The notes: generated by a model from the sequence alone, not told the origin. A stretch of 64,000 bases of DNA from Hymenobacter arizonensis (GCF_900115775.1 NZ_FOXS01000007.1:62001-126000), one strand, 5' to 3'; positions 31,688 through 40,799 are shown, numbered from the stretch's first letter. A program made the numbers and translations.

Positions 31688-33202
31688 CTAGCGGTAGCCA
31701 AACCGGTACCGCAACCCGAAGCTGCCTCCCCCCGCCATGAAAGAACCATTCTTGGCGTAAGGCGATTCCTCCAAAAACTGGCCGTTGCTCTCAAAAACAC
31801 CGCCTTTCTCAAAGAAGGTGCGCACATCCTTGTTCATCACGTATTGGAAAGTGGCTTGTACACGCCGGCGGCGCCCAAAGGCGTAGCTGGCATCAACGCC
31901 CAGCGCAGCATGCACGCCAAACGCGCGCCGACGAAATCCGAATGTTTCTTGGGTGGTCACCCGGCGGTCGGCGATGGCATATTCGCGAAAATTCACCGAC
32001 GACCACAAGGGTATCAGGCCGCCCACGGCGTCGAACTGCAGCCGTTTTAAGAATGACGTGGTGAGGGCGTAGCGTAGCATCACGGGCAAAGCAAAGCCTC
32101 GCTCTCTAAGCGTTTGATTGGGCACCGATGATGAGTCGGTACCAGTCTGAAAGACCGTTCCCACGGGCTCGTCATTAAATGTCTCGCCGTAATTAATCCC
32201 TAGCTGGATAGCCCAGCGGGGCGCCAGGTAATAGCCACCGTACACGTATGGAACTGGTCCGGCCGATACGTACTGCGCATAGGTGCCGTAGCCGCCGCGG
32301 CCGTTTACCGGGTAGCGCGTCGTTTGGGTTTCCGTCGGGGTCGTTTTGACTACTGAATTCGGGTATGGGTTCTGCTCTGAGTAGCGCACGCGGTAGAAGT
32401 AGCCGCCTATTTCGGAACCCACGTAAAACCGCGGCCGGAGCGTCACGACTTCGCTGGCGGGCGCCAACCGCTTGACGTAGCGCGCCGGCTGAGGACCCAA
32501 GGTTAGGCCAACGCGCAGGCTATTAGTCAGGCACAGAACGGGCCTTCCGGACAGCAGCAGCACGGCGACACCGTTATTAGCGTCGATGAAACCGTAGCGG
32601 CCCAACCGGCGCTGCAGGCCGTAGAGCAGGGCCACATCGGCGGTGATGAAACGCTGGCCGCTGTTGCGATACAGAAAGTATTGGGTTTCACGAGCCCCAT
32701 TGCCTAACCCAGTTCCAAGTGCTACCGACACGTAGTCGGCGAAAAAACTGCCAACGTTGCGGCCCTGCAGGAGGCGCCGCTCCCGGTTATGGTAGTAGCG
32801 TCCGGCCACCTGGGTCCGAATTCCTAAGCCCTGACGGCTCTCGGCGCTGGCATCGGGGCGGTAGCGGGTGATGGCCGGGCTCACTTCGCCCAGCACCGAC
32901 CAGTCCGGGTTATCAAGCTTGCGCTCATAAGCCAAGTGGAGGCCGTAGCGGGTGTAATAGGTGCCGGGGCCGAAGGCGGAGGAGGAAGGCAGAAAGTTGT
33001 TCAGGCCCAGTTTCCACAGGCTGCGCTGCTCTTCTTGCACCCGCAACGGCACGTCGGTTGCCGAGGGCACCGCCACCTCTTCGCCGTACTTCAATTGCGT
33101 GGTGTCGGGCACCGTCTGAGCCACAACGCGAAACGCAGAACCAACCAGCAGCCCAATCCAGGCCAGGGTCTGACGGCTACGAAAACAAGATAGATTAGCC
33201 AT
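31688..33202 (-). CDS. Probable outer-membrane beta-barrel protein of the ECF operon
   Basis: 504-aa exported protein with a signal peptide (to about residue 29, ending RVVAQ). Alternating aromatic/hydrophobic strands fill the rest (LHLAYERKLDNPDWSVLGEVSPAITRY, FYVGSEIGGYFYRVRY, VYGGYYLAPRWAIQLGINYGETF), and the C-terminus is GSFGLRYRFGYR with a terminal aromatic strand. I recognise no specific family. It starts 19 nt after the DUF4097-like gene and is the last of four same-strand genes headed by an ECF sigma factor, so it is probably a regulon output or envelope sensor partner. The function is inferred only from topology and context. Confidence 0.6.
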   Translation of the reverse strand: MANLSCFRSRQTLAWIGLLVGSAFRVVAQTVPDTTQLKYGEEVAVPSATDVPLRVQEEQRSLWKLGLNNFLPSSSAFGPGTYYTRYGLHLAYERKLDNPDWSVLGEVSPAITRYRPDASAESRQGLGIRTQVAGRYYHNRERRLLQGRNVGSFFADYVSVALGTGLGNGARETQYFLYRNSGQRFITADVALLYGLQRRLGRYGFIDANNGVAVLLLSGRPVLCLTNSLRVGLTLGPQPARYVKRLAPASEVVTLRPRFYVGSEIGGYFYRVRYSEQNPYPNSVVKTTPTETQTTRYPVNGRGGYGTYAQYVSAGPVPYVYGGYYLAPRWAIQLGINYGETFNDEPVGTVFQTGTDSSSVPNQTLRERGFALPVMLRYALTTSFLKRLQFDAVGGLIPLWSSVNFREYAIADRRVTTQETFGFRRRAFGVHAALGVDASYAFGRRRRVQATFQYVMNKDVRTFFEKGGVFESNGQFLEESPYAKNGSFMAGGGSFGLRYRFGYR

Positions 33203-33221
33203 GGAGAAGAGGACGAAAAGA

Positions 33222-34163
33222 TTAGAATTGGGCGGAAAGCAGCTGAATCTGTAGGGTGAGCGGCGCGTAGGAAGTATTCACTCGCACCACCGGGCGCGCC
33301 GCCCCGGCCGGCTTGGTAGTCAGCGAGGCGCGGTTGGCTGTGATTTTTTTAGCGGCAGCGTAGGCCGGCGGCACCGTCAGGGCACCTTGCAGCACGTTGA
33401 GCTGATAGGAGAAAAGCTCGGGTTCGGCCGCGCTAATGACTACCTCGGTCCGGTCGGCCTCCACGGTGAGCTTGCGCAGGTCGGCGGCGGGCTGCACCCG
33501 GACGCTGCCGTAGTAGTTGCGCACGAAGCAGCTGCCGCCCAGCCCCAGCAGCTGCACCGCCGACTTATTGGCTTCGCAGGTGAAATCGGCTTGCACATTG
33601 GCGGCATTCAGGTCGGCGTAGCGGGCACTGACCGTGAGGGTGCCGCGCAGATTGCGCAGGGTAATCTGCCCGAAGTTTTGCTCTAGTTTTTGCGCGCCGC
33701 TGAGGTCGGCCAGGGTGGTTTGGCCGTAGGCGTTTATCACTTGCAGGGGATTGCCGGTAGGCATTAGCACGATGTACTCGGCGCGCAGGTCGCTGCGTAC
33801 GGGCGAGGCCCCAGCCGGCAGCACAAACAGATTGACGAGGTCCAGCGCATTGCCGGTTTGCTGGAGCCGATACTGCGCCACGGGCAGGTCCTGCACGGCC
33901 ACCTCCCGCTTGGCGTGGCGGGCGCTGAGGCGCAGGGTCACCTGCACGGTGGGCCGGTCCCAGCCCCGCACCTGCACGTTGGCCTTTTCGGCCCGGATAC
34001 GCACCGCCATGCCGGGCGGGCAGTTCCAGGTTTGCTCCACGGTGCGGGTCACGACCTGCACCCGCTGCTGGGCCCGCGCGGCGGGCAGCACCAGGAGTCC
34101 GAGCAACACGGCCAGCCCTCCCCACCGCCACCAGGCCCCAGGCCAGTGAATAAATAACATCAT
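33222..34163 (-). CDS. DUF4097-like secreted protein of the ECF operon
   Basis: 313-aa protein. Start MMLFIHWPGAWWRWGG leads into a signal peptide (to about residue 30, ending ARAQ). The rest forms parallel beta-helix-like repeats of the DUF4097/adhesin type (VRIRAEKANVQVRGWDRPTVQVTLRL, LEQNFGQITLRNLRGTLTVSARYADLNAANVQADFTCEANKSAVQLLGL). Such proteins are common near anti-sigma or PspC-type genes. Its ATG (34163) overlaps the stop of the upstream anti-sigma-like gene by 4 nt (ATGA), showing translational coupling and fixing the start. It is likely secreted to the periplasm or outer membrane. Specific role unknown. Confidence 0.72.
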   Translation of the reverse strand: MMLFIHWPGAWWRWGGLAVLLGLLVLPAARAQQRVQVVTRTVEQTWNCPPGMAVRIRAEKANVQVRGWDRPTVQVTLRLSARHAKREVAVQDLPVAQYRLQQTGNALDLVNLFVLPAGASPVRSDLRAEYIVLMPTGNPLQVINAYGQTTLADLSGAQKLEQNFGQITLRNLRGTLTVSARYADLNAANVQADFTCEANKSAVQLLGLGGSCFVRNYYGSVRVQPAADLRKLTVEADRTEVVISAAEPELFSYQLNVLQGALTVPPAYAAAKKITANRASLTTKPAGAARPVVRVNTSYAPLTLQIQLLSAQF

Positions 34164-34846
34164 GAGATAAGAAGTTGAACCAGTTCGCGGGTAACGGTAG
34201 CTTTCAGAGTGACAAGCCGGGCCTGCTCGCGGAGCAATTCCGGCGAGGCGCCGAAGCGGCGGGCGTCCTGGTGCAGCTGAGCTTCCTGGGTTTCCAGCTC
34301 TTCCAGTTGCATTCGCAGCGTCCGGAATTCGCCCGATTGGCATACCACGGGCTGCGACGAGCAGTGGGCATCGATGAAGGACAGTCCCTGCCGCTCCAGC
34401 GGGTCGGCTGGTGGCGCGGGCAGCGAGAGCAGGCTTTCTTCTTCGCTAAACGTCACCGTTTCGCGGGCAACTGTGGGCACCGAAGCAGCCGGGCGTACCT
34501 GCCACCATACGCCCAACACCAGCAGCACGCTGGCTGCTATAGCCAGCATCCGGCGCATGGAGCGAGCGGGCCACAACTGCCGCTCCACGGCCAGCGGCGC
34601 GGGGGCCGCAGCGGGCACTTCCGTAGCTGCCGCTGCATCCAGCCGGGCCGCTACATTAGCCCAAAGGTCATCGTCGGGCTCATACGTCGGCAGCGCGGGT
34701 ATGGCTTGGGCCAAGGCGACATCGACGGCTAGCTGCGCCTCAATGCGGGCCCAGGTAGCTGGCTCGGGCTCGTGAGCCGGCAGGTTGTTCAGGGCCCGCC
34801 GCAGGTTTCGCCCGCCCTTTTCGGGCATTTCGGGGGTCTGGCTCAT
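34160..34846 (-). CDS. Anti-sigma-factor-like single-pass membrane protein
   Basis: 228-aa protein with one membrane helix at about residues 99-117 (RMLAIAASVLLVLGVWW). The cytoplasmic N-terminal half holds a duplicated motif of the form LPxxEPxxxxWxxIxAxL, at residues 22-40 (LPAHEPEPATWARIEAQL) and 52-70 (LPTYEPDDDLWANVAARL); short motifs like this occur in Bacteroidota anti-sigma proteins. The outer half includes a Cys pair (HCSSQPVVC) and a long helical C-terminus. The ATG at 34846 overlaps the sigma gene's stop by 4 nt. Anti-sigma activity is inferred from position directly after an ECF sigma gene and the single helix; no classical zinc-anti-sigma motif is present. Confidence 0.65.
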   Translation of the reverse strand: MSQTPEMPEKGGRNLRRALNNLPAHEPEPATWARIEAQLAVDVALAQAIPALPTYEPDDDLWANVAARLDAAAATEVPAAAPAPLAVERQLWPARSMRRMLAIAASVLLVLGVWWQVRPAASVPTVARETVTFSEEESLLSLPAPPADPLERQGLSFIDAHCSSQPVVCQSGEFRTLRMQLEELETQEAQLHQDARRFGASPELLREQARLVTLKATVTRELVQLLIS

Positions 34847-35388
34847 TGGTAGAGGTACTGAAGTTTGCGTTGCAGCAGGCGCTTGGCGTGGTAGAGCTGC
34901 GACTTGCTGGTGCCTTCCGCGATGCCGAGCATCTCCGCGACCTCGCTGTGGGCGTAGCCTTCCACCTCCACCAGGCAGAACACGGCCCGGTAGCCGGCCG
35001 GCAACTCGCCAATGGCTTTGTCCAGGGCCTCGCCGGTGAGGTTGTCGTGCCAAGCCACCAGGGGCTCGGGGTGGCGGTCCTGGTCGTACACTTCCATGCG
35101 CTGCTCGCGCCGCAGCGTGAGCAAGGCCCGCCGCACCACAATGATTTTAATCCAGGCGCCCAACGTCGACTGCTGCCGGAACCCCGACAGGCCTTGGAAT
35201 ATTTCGACAAAGGCTTCCTGCAAGGCATCCTGAGCTAGGGCCCGGTCGCCAAGAATTCGCAGAGCAGAGGAAAACATGGCCGTCTTGTATTGCTGGTACA
35301 GGCGAAATTGCGCCTGACGGTCCTGGGCCAGACAGCCCGCCAGCAGATGCTGTTCTTCAGAAAGCAGACGAGGCGGGGAACTGGACAC
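34843..35388 (-). CDS. ECF-type RNA polymerase sigma factor
   Basis: 181-aa sigma-70 family factor of the extracytoplasmic function group. Region 2 (about residues 25-95) includes FSSALRILGDRALAQDALQEAFVEIFQGLSGFRQQSTLGAWIKIIV. Region 4 (about 120-178) includes IGELPAGYRAVFCLVEVEGYAHSEVAEMLGIAEGTSKSQLYHAKRLLQRKL, with the helix-turn-helix in the last part. It heads an operon with an anti-sigma-like protein, a DUF4097-like protein and a barrel, each overlapping or closely spaced. Autoregulation is plausible; I cannot identify its target promoter. Confidence 0.92.
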   Translation of the reverse strand: MSSSPPRLLSEEQHLLAGCLAQDRQAQFRLYQQYKTAMFSSALRILGDRALAQDALQEAFVEIFQGLSGFRQQSTLGAWIKIIVVRRALLTLRREQRMEVYDQDRHPEPLVAWHDNLTGEALDKAIGELPAGYRAVFCLVEVEGYAHSEVAEMLGIAEGTSKSQLYHAKRLLQRKLQYLYQ

Positions 35389-35483
35389 GAACCTTTATTA
35401 AATTCTTTGCTCCAAAGTGTCGGGCCATTAAAGAAAGGTTGGTTGGTGACAAAAAAATGTTTTCACTGCCCATTTCTAAAACT

Positions 35484-35542
35484 CATTCAAGCACTAAAAA
35501 GCCCGTCATGCAGTGCATGGCGGGCTTTTTAGTGCTTGAATG
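35484..35542. terminator. Long hairpin terminator after uvrA
   Basis: 28-bp arms 35484-35511 and 35515-35542 with one G-T pair and a 3-nt AGT loop; the stem includes CTAAAAAGCCCG. It lies just past the uvrA stop and upstream of the sigma operon on the same strand, so it terminates uvrA transcription and separates the two units. Confidence 0.85.
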
Positions 35543-35554
35543 ATGACGGGTATG

Positions 35555-38500
35555 TTAGGCCTCCGTGTATTTGCTTATTTTCAGTTCCTCGGCCAGGAAG
35601 CGGGCCGTGTGGCCTTTATCAGACTTAGCCACCTGCTCGGGCGTGCCCTGGGCCACGATGGAACCACCGCCCGCGCCACCCTCGGGGCCGATGTCAATGA
35701 CATAATCGGCCACCTTAATCAGGTCCAGGTTGTGCTCGATGATGAGAACGGTGTTGCCTTTGTCGGCCAGCTTTTGGAGTACATCAGCCAGGTGGTTGAT
35801 GTCTTCGAAGTGCAGGCCGGTGGTTGGCTCGTCGAGGATGTAGAACGTTTTGCCCGTGTCCTTCTTGCTGAGCTCGGTGGCGAGTTTCACACGCTGGGCC
35901 TCGCCGCCGGAAAGCGTGGTGGCCTGCTGGCCTAGAGTGAGGTAGCCCAGGCCCACATCGTTCAGCGTTTTTATTTTACGCAGGATGCGGGGCTGGAACT
36001 CAAAGAACTCCACCGCCTTTTCCACCGTCATGTCCAGAATGTCGGTAATGGACTTGCCTTTAAAGCGCACCTCCAGGGTTTCGCGGTTGTAGCGACGGCC
36101 TTTGCAGGTTTCGCAGGGCACGTGCACGTCGGGCAGGAAGTTCATCTCGATGGTGCGGATGCCGGCGCCCTCGCAGGTTTCGCAGCGCCCGCCCTTCACG
36201 TTGAAGGAGAAGCGGCCGGGGCCATAGCCACGGATTTTTGCCTCGGCCATTTCGCCAAACAGCTGGCGGATTTCGGTGAACACGCCCGTGTAGGTAGCCG
36301 GGTTCGAGCGCGGCGTCCGGCCAATCGGCGACTGGTCCACCTCAATCACCTTATCCACCAAATCCAGCCCTTCGATGCTGCCGTAAGCCAGCGGCTCCTT
36401 CTTGGAGTTGAAGAAGTGCTGATTCAGAATTGGGTACAGGGTGTCGTGAATAAGCGTCGATTTGCCCGAGCCGGAAACGCCCGTCACGGCCACCAGCTTG
36501 CCCAGCGGCACCTTTAGGGTCACGTTTTTGAGGTTGTTGCCCTTGGCGCCCTTCAGCACCAGCTCGGCGCCTTCGCCCTTGCGCTTTTTCTTACGCATCT
36601 CGATGTGCTTCTGCCCGCTCAGGTACTGCGAAGTGAGCGAGCCGGAGCTCAGAATCTCCTGCGGCGTGCCCGAGGCCACGATGTGGCCGCCGTGAATACC
36701 CGCGCCGGGACCAATGTCCAGCACGTGGTCGGCGTGAAGAATCATGTCTTTGTCGTGCTCCACCACAATCACCGAGTTGCCGATGTCGCGCAGGTGCTGG
36801 AGGGCCTTGATGAGCCGCTCGTTGTCGCGCTGATGCAAGCCGATGCTCGGCTCGTCCATGATGTAGAGCACGCCCACGAGTTGGGTACCAATCTGGGTGG
36901 CGAGGCGGATGCGCTGGCTTTCGCCGCCGCTCAGCGTGCGCACGGGGCGGTGCAGGTTCAGGTAATCGAGGCCCACTTCCAGCAGGAAGCCGATGCGTTT
37001 GCGGATTTCCTTCAGCAGCTCGCGGGCAATCACGTTTTGGCGCTCGGTGAGGCGGTCTTCTAATCCTTCAAACCAACCGGCCAGGTCATTGAGGTCCATC
37101 ACCGAGAGCTCCCCGATGTGCTTGTCGGCCATGCGGAAGTGCAGGCTTTCCTTTTTCAGGCGGTAGCCCTCGCACTCGGGGCAGGTCTGGGCCTGGGCGT
37201 ACTGCGAAATCCACTCGCGGATGTTGTCCGACTCGGAATCCATCTGCCGGCGTAGGAAGGGAATAAGCCCTTCGAACGCCTCCGTGTACTGGCTTTTGCT
37301 GTCGTCGGCCTCGTCCTCCGTAATTCCGTGGAGCAGGCGCTTGAGCAAGTCCTCCGAGAGCTTCTCGATGGGCGTGTTCAGGGTGGCTTTGTGCTTTTTA
37401 AGAATGACCGAGAGCTGCTGGAAAATCCAGATGTCGCGGTAGTCGCCCAGCGGCGCAATGCCGCCGCGCGCAATGCTCAGCTTGCGGTCGGGCATCACGC
37501 TGTCTTCCGTTATTTCCTGTACCTCGCCCAGGCCGTTGCAGGTGGGGCAGGCACCGTAGGGCGAGTTGAAGCTGAAGGTGTTAGGCGCCGGGTCGTCGTA
37601 GGCGATGCCGGTGGTGGGGTCCATCAGGAAGCGCGAGAAGAACTGCGGCTTGGCCTTGTCGCCCTTGGCATCGGGGTCGAGCACCAGCATGGTACCCTTG
37701 CCGTGCACCAGCGCGTTCTGCACCGAGCCGCTGAGCCGGAACCGGTCTTCCTCTTTCACCACCAGCCGGTCAATCACGATTTCGATGTCGTGAATCTTGT
37801 AGCGGTCCACCTGCATCTTGGGCGTGATGTCGAGAATTTCACCATCGACGCGCACCTTGGCAAAGCCCAGCTTGGCAATCTTCTGGAAGTCTTCGCGGTA
37901 GTGGCCCTTGCGGCCCTTCACCACCGGCGCCAGCACCACCAGCTTCTTGCCATCGAAATGCTTGAGGAGGAAGTTGATAATCTGGTCGTCGCTCTGCCGA
38001 ATCATCTTCTTGCCCGTGGCGTAGCTGAAAGCTTCGGCCGTGCGGGCATACAGCAAGCGCAGGAAGTCGTAAATCTCCGTGATGGTGCCCACCGTGGAGC
38101 GCGGATTGCGCGAGGTGGTCTTCTGCTCGATGCTGATGACCGGCGAGAGGCCCTCAATCTTGTCTACATCGGGCCGCTCCAGGCCGCCCATAAAGCTGCG
38201 GGCGTAGGCCGAAAACGTCTCCATGTAGCGGCGCTGACCCTCGGCATAGATGGTATCGAAGGCCAGGCTCGACTTGCCCGAGCCCGAAATACCCGTGAAC
38301 ACCACCAGCCGGTTGCGCGGAATCTTTACCGACACATTCTTGAGGTTGTGCTCGCGGGCTCCGTACACTTCAATGTAGGGCGCTTCGAGGTGCTGCGAGG
38401 CGGGACTGTGGCCATTGAGCTGGCCGTGGGTGTGGGCCGTGGTGGGGCCAGCAGCCGGCAGCTCGGTAAGGGTGCGCACAGTGGCGGCCGTTTCGGCGAC

Positions 38501-38584
38501 GGCTTCTTTAGCTGTGTTTTTCAGCGCGGGAGCCTTGGCTTTGGGGGCTTTGGCAACCGGGGTATCGGTGGATTTTTTGGCCAT
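35555..38584 (-). CDS. uvrA: Excinuclease ABC subunit UvrA
   Basis: 1009-aa UvrA, the damage-sensing ATPase of nucleotide excision repair; it loads UvrB at bulky lesions. Two ABC modules are present: Walker A GISGSGKSSLAFD and GVSGSGKSTLIHD, signature LSGGESQRIRLA and LSGGEAQRVKLA, Walker B VLYIMDEPSIGLHQRD and FYILDEPTTGLH. Zinc-finger cysteines are CPTCNGLG, CPECEGYRL, CETCEGAG and CETCKGRRY. The N-terminus carries an unusual extension of about 68 residues rich in Ala, Lys and Thr before the conserved IEVYGAREHNLKNV. It is transcribed from the -7 box at 38609 and ends at the long hairpin. Confidence 0.98.
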   Translation of the reverse strand: MAKKSTDTPVAKAPKAKAPALKNTAKEAVAETAATVRTLTELPAAGPTTAHTHGQLNGHSPASQHLEAPYIEVYGAREHNLKNVSVKIPRNRLVVFTGISGSGKSSLAFDTIYAEGQRRYMETFSAYARSFMGGLERPDVDKIEGLSPVISIEQKTTSRNPRSTVGTITEIYDFLRLLYARTAEAFSYATGKKMIRQSDDQIINFLLKHFDGKKLVVLAPVVKGRKGHYREDFQKIAKLGFAKVRVDGEILDITPKMQVDRYKIHDIEIVIDRLVVKEEDRFRLSGSVQNALVHGKGTMLVLDPDAKGDKAKPQFFSRFLMDPTTGIAYDDPAPNTFSFNSPYGACPTCNGLGEVQEITEDSVMPDRKLSIARGGIAPLGDYRDIWIFQQLSVILKKHKATLNTPIEKLSEDLLKRLLHGITEDEADDSKSQYTEAFEGLIPFLRRQMDSESDNIREWISQYAQAQTCPECEGYRLKKESLHFRMADKHIGELSVMDLNDLAGWFEGLEDRLTERQNVIARELLKEIRKRIGFLLEVGLDYLNLHRPVRTLSGGESQRIRLATQIGTQLVGVLYIMDEPSIGLHQRDNERLIKALQHLRDIGNSVIVVEHDKDMILHADHVLDIGPGAGIHGGHIVASGTPQEILSSGSLTSQYLSGQKHIEMRKKKRKGEGAELVLKGAKGNNLKNVTLKVPLGKLVAVTGVSGSGKSTLIHDTLYPILNQHFFNSKKEPLAYGSIEGLDLVDKVIEVDQSPIGRTPRSNPATYTGVFTEIRQLFGEMAEAKIRGYGPGRFSFNVKGGRCETCEGAGIRTIEMNFLPDVHVPCETCKGRRYNRETLEVRFKGKSITDILDMTVEKAVEFFEFQPRILRKIKTLNDVGLGYLTLGQQATTLSGGEAQRVKLATELSKKDTGKTFYILDEPTTGLHFEDINHLADVLQKLADKGNTVLIIEHNLDLIKVADYVIDIGPEGGAGGGSIVAQGTPEQVAKSDKGHTARFLAEELKISKYTEA

Positions 38585-38608
38585 TCAGAAACGCAGCAGA
38601 TAAGTGCG

Positions 38609-38616
38609 CAAAGGTA
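38609..38616 (-). promoter_or_regulatory. -7 promoter box of uvrA
   Basis: TACCTTTG on the minus strand, a perfect TAnnTTTG match, 24 nt upstream of the uvrA ATG. No good -33 TTTG is found at 19-21 nt. No SOS-like palindrome is obvious. Confidence 0.6.
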
Positions 38617-38842
38617 CGAAAAAGGGAGGCCGAAGGCTAATGGAAACGCGCTATTTGCCAGTCGCATTAGCCAATTCGGTCGGGTACGTTGGTGCACAAC
38701 AGCAACCTGCCCCGGTTTGTGCCCGCACATCGCAGATGATTAGCTAAACTATTCCGGCAGCAGTTTCAGGCCCAACTAATCAAGTTGGCATCGTACTTGC
38801 AACTGATTAATTATATTCTTCTGCACTCCTTAATTCCCTGTC

Positions 38843-39307
38843 ATGCACAAGCTCCCCAAAATCTCCTATACCCTGGTGCTTGGCCTGCTGGTTTGGGCCA
38901 CTCCCGCCGCCCACGCCCAGACCACCACGCTGCCCCCGTGGATGAATAAGCGGGTAGAAAACCCGGCCCCGCAGCCCGCGCCCCAGCCCACCCAAACCAA
39001 CGGTACTGTGCTCGGCGATGTGCTGCCGGAAGTGTTTGGCCGCCCCGCCCGCAACGACGACCGCAACTACGACAACAGCCGCAACCGCAAGGGCCACCCC
39101 CACGGCATGCCTCCCGGCCAGGCCAAAAAACGCGGCTACCGCGCCAACCCCAGCAACGGCGGCCTGCCTCCCGGCCAAGCCAAAAAAGGCAATGTCCAGG
39201 TCTACGACAACCGGGTCTATGACGACCGCCGCTACGACGACCGCCGCTATGATGACAACGGACGCGGCAATGGAAAAGGCAAGGGTAACGGAAAAGGCGA
39301 AAAATAA
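38843..39307 (+). CDS. Small secreted low-complexity protein with PPGQAKK repeats
   Basis: 154-aa protein with a clear signal peptide (to about residue 26, ending HAQ). A Pro/Gln-rich stretch follows, then two copies of a short repeat (GMPPGQAKKRG at about residues 87-97 and GLPPGQAKKGN at about 107-117), a Tyr/Asp/Arg tract (VYDDRRYDDRRYDD) and a Gly/Lys tail (NGKGKGNGKGEK). PPGQAKK motifs appear in several bacterial surface or envelope proteins, but I know no function. It stands alone, divergent from uvrA, and is followed by a terminator shared with convergent asnS. Confidence 0.65.
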   Translation: MHKLPKISYTLVLGLLVWATPAAHAQTTTLPPWMNKRVENPAPQPAPQPTQTNGTVLGDVLPEVFGRPARNDDRNYDNSRNRKGHPHGMPPGQAKKRGYRANPSNGGLPPGQAKKGNVQVYDNRVYDDRRYDDRRYDDNGRGNGKGKGNGKGEK

Positions 39308-39340
39308 TCCGGCCTCTATCAAGCGAAACATCCAGCAATA

Positions 39341-39369
39341 AAAAGGCGGCCCTCACCGGGCCGCCTTTT
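39341..39369. terminator. Bidirectional terminator between PPGQAKK gene and asnS
   Basis: GGCGGCCC/GGGCCGCC stem with TCACC loop, preceded by AAAA and followed by TTTTTT. Convergent genes end at 39307 and 39376. Confidence 0.85.
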
Positions 39370-39375
39370 TTGGTT

Positions 39376-40770
39376 TTAAAACGCCGCGTTCTTGGGATAG
39401 CGCGGGAAGGGAATAACGTCGCGGATGTTGCTCATGCCCGTCACGAACAGCACCAGGCGCTCGAAGCCCAGGCCGAAGCCGGCGTGCGGCGCGGTGCCGA
39501 AGCGGCGGGTGTCGAGGTACCAGTCCAGCTCATCGGTGGGCACGTGCATTTCGGCCATGCGGGTGGTGAGCTTCTCGTAATCCTCCTCGCGCTGCGAGCC
39601 GCCGATGATTTCGCCGATGCCGGGAAACAGCACGTCCATGGCACGCACGGTGCGGCCGTCCTCGTCCAGCTTCATATAGAAGGCTTTGATTTCCTTCGGG
39701 TAGTTGGTGAGGATAACGGGCTTCTTGAAGTGCTTCTCCACCAGGTAGCGCTCGTGCTCGCTCTGCAGGTCGGTGCCCCAGTCCACGGGAAACTCGAATT
39801 TCTGCTTGGCCGACTTCAGGATTTCCACGGCCTCGGTGTAGGTGAGGCGCTGGAAGGCGTTGTCGACCACAAAGTGCAGGCGGCCCAGCAGCTCCTTGTC
39901 GTATTGCTCGTTGAGGAAGGCTAGGTCGTCGGCGCAGTGCTCGAGGGCGTAGCGCACCAGGCTTTGAAGGAAGTCCTCGGCCAGGTCCATGTTCTCTTCG
40001 AGTTCGTTGAAAGCCACTTCAGGCTCTATCATCCAGAACTCGGCGAGGTGGCGGGCGGTGTTGGAGTTTTCGGCCCGGAAGGTGGGACCGAAGGTGTAGA
40101 TGCTGCCCAGCGCCATAGCTGCCAATTCCCCCTCGAGCTGACCCGACACGGTGAGGTTGGTTTGCTTGCCGAAGAAGTCCTCGGAGAAGTCCACCGAACC
40201 ATCGGCGGTGCGGGGCGGGTGCTCGGGCGGCAGCGTGGTCACGCGGAACATCTGGCCCGCGCCCTCAGCATCGGAACCGGTGATGATGGGCGTGTGGACG
40301 TAGAAAAAGCCGTTCTTATTAAAATAGTCGTGAATGGCAAACGCCAGCGCGTGTCGCACGCGCAGCACCGCCCCAAAGGTGTTGGTGCGGGGGCGCAGGT
40401 GGGCAATCTCGCGCAGGTGCTCCAGCGACGTAGCCTTTTTTTGCAGCGGGTACGCTTCGGGGTCCGATTTGCCCAATACAGTAATTTCGGCGGCCTGCAC
40501 TTCCACGGTCTGGCCCTTGCCTTGCGAGGCCACCAGCTTGCCCCGAATGGCCACGCACGAACCAGTAGTGACGTCCTTCAGCGCTTCTTCGGGAAATTTC
40601 TCCGCGTCGGCTACTACCTGAATGTTGTGGAGAATCGAACCGTCGTTGACAGCAATGAACTGGACGTATTTGTTGCCGCGGCGGGTGCGAACCCAGCCTT
40701 TGACGAGAACTTCGCGGTCGAGCTCCTGGCTCGACAGAAGTTGCTGCACGGTGGACCGTTTGAGGGACAT
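39376..40770 (-). CDS. asnS: Asparaginyl-tRNA synthetase
   Basis: 464-aa class IIb synthetase that attaches asparagine to tRNA-Asn. The N-terminal OB-fold anticodon-binding domain (VLVKGWVRTRRGNKYVQFIAVNDGS) is followed by the catalytic core with motif 2 (GPTFRAENSNTARHLAEFWMIEPE) and motif 3 (GLGFERLVLFVTGMSNIRDVIPFPR). Length and motifs are normal. The start at 40770 (MSLKRSTVQQLL) lies 29 nt downstream of a perfect -7 box at 40800-40807, which itself overlaps a REP-like palindrome. Not in an operon. Confidence 0.98.
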   Translation of the reverse strand: MSLKRSTVQQLLSSQELDREVLVKGWVRTRRGNKYVQFIAVNDGSILHNIQVVADAEKFPEEALKDVTTGSCVAIRGKLVASQGKGQTVEVQAAEITVLGKSDPEAYPLQKKATSLEHLREIAHLRPRTNTFGAVLRVRHALAFAIHDYFNKNGFFYVHTPIITGSDAEGAGQMFRVTTLPPEHPPRTADGSVDFSEDFFGKQTNLTVSGQLEGELAAMALGSIYTFGPTFRAENSNTARHLAEFWMIEPEVAFNELEENMDLAEDFLQSLVRYALEHCADDLAFLNEQYDKELLGRLHFVVDNAFQRLTYTEAVEILKSAKQKFEFPVDWGTDLQSEHERYLVEKHFKKPVILTNYPKEIKAFYMKLDEDGRTVRAMDVLFPGIGEIIGGSQREEDYEKLTTRMAEMHVPTDELDWYLDTRRFGTAPHAGFGLGFERLVLFVTGMSNIRDVIPFPRYPKNAAF

Positions 40771-40799
40771 AACTTGCGGGAAATCGTAGTATGAGAGGG

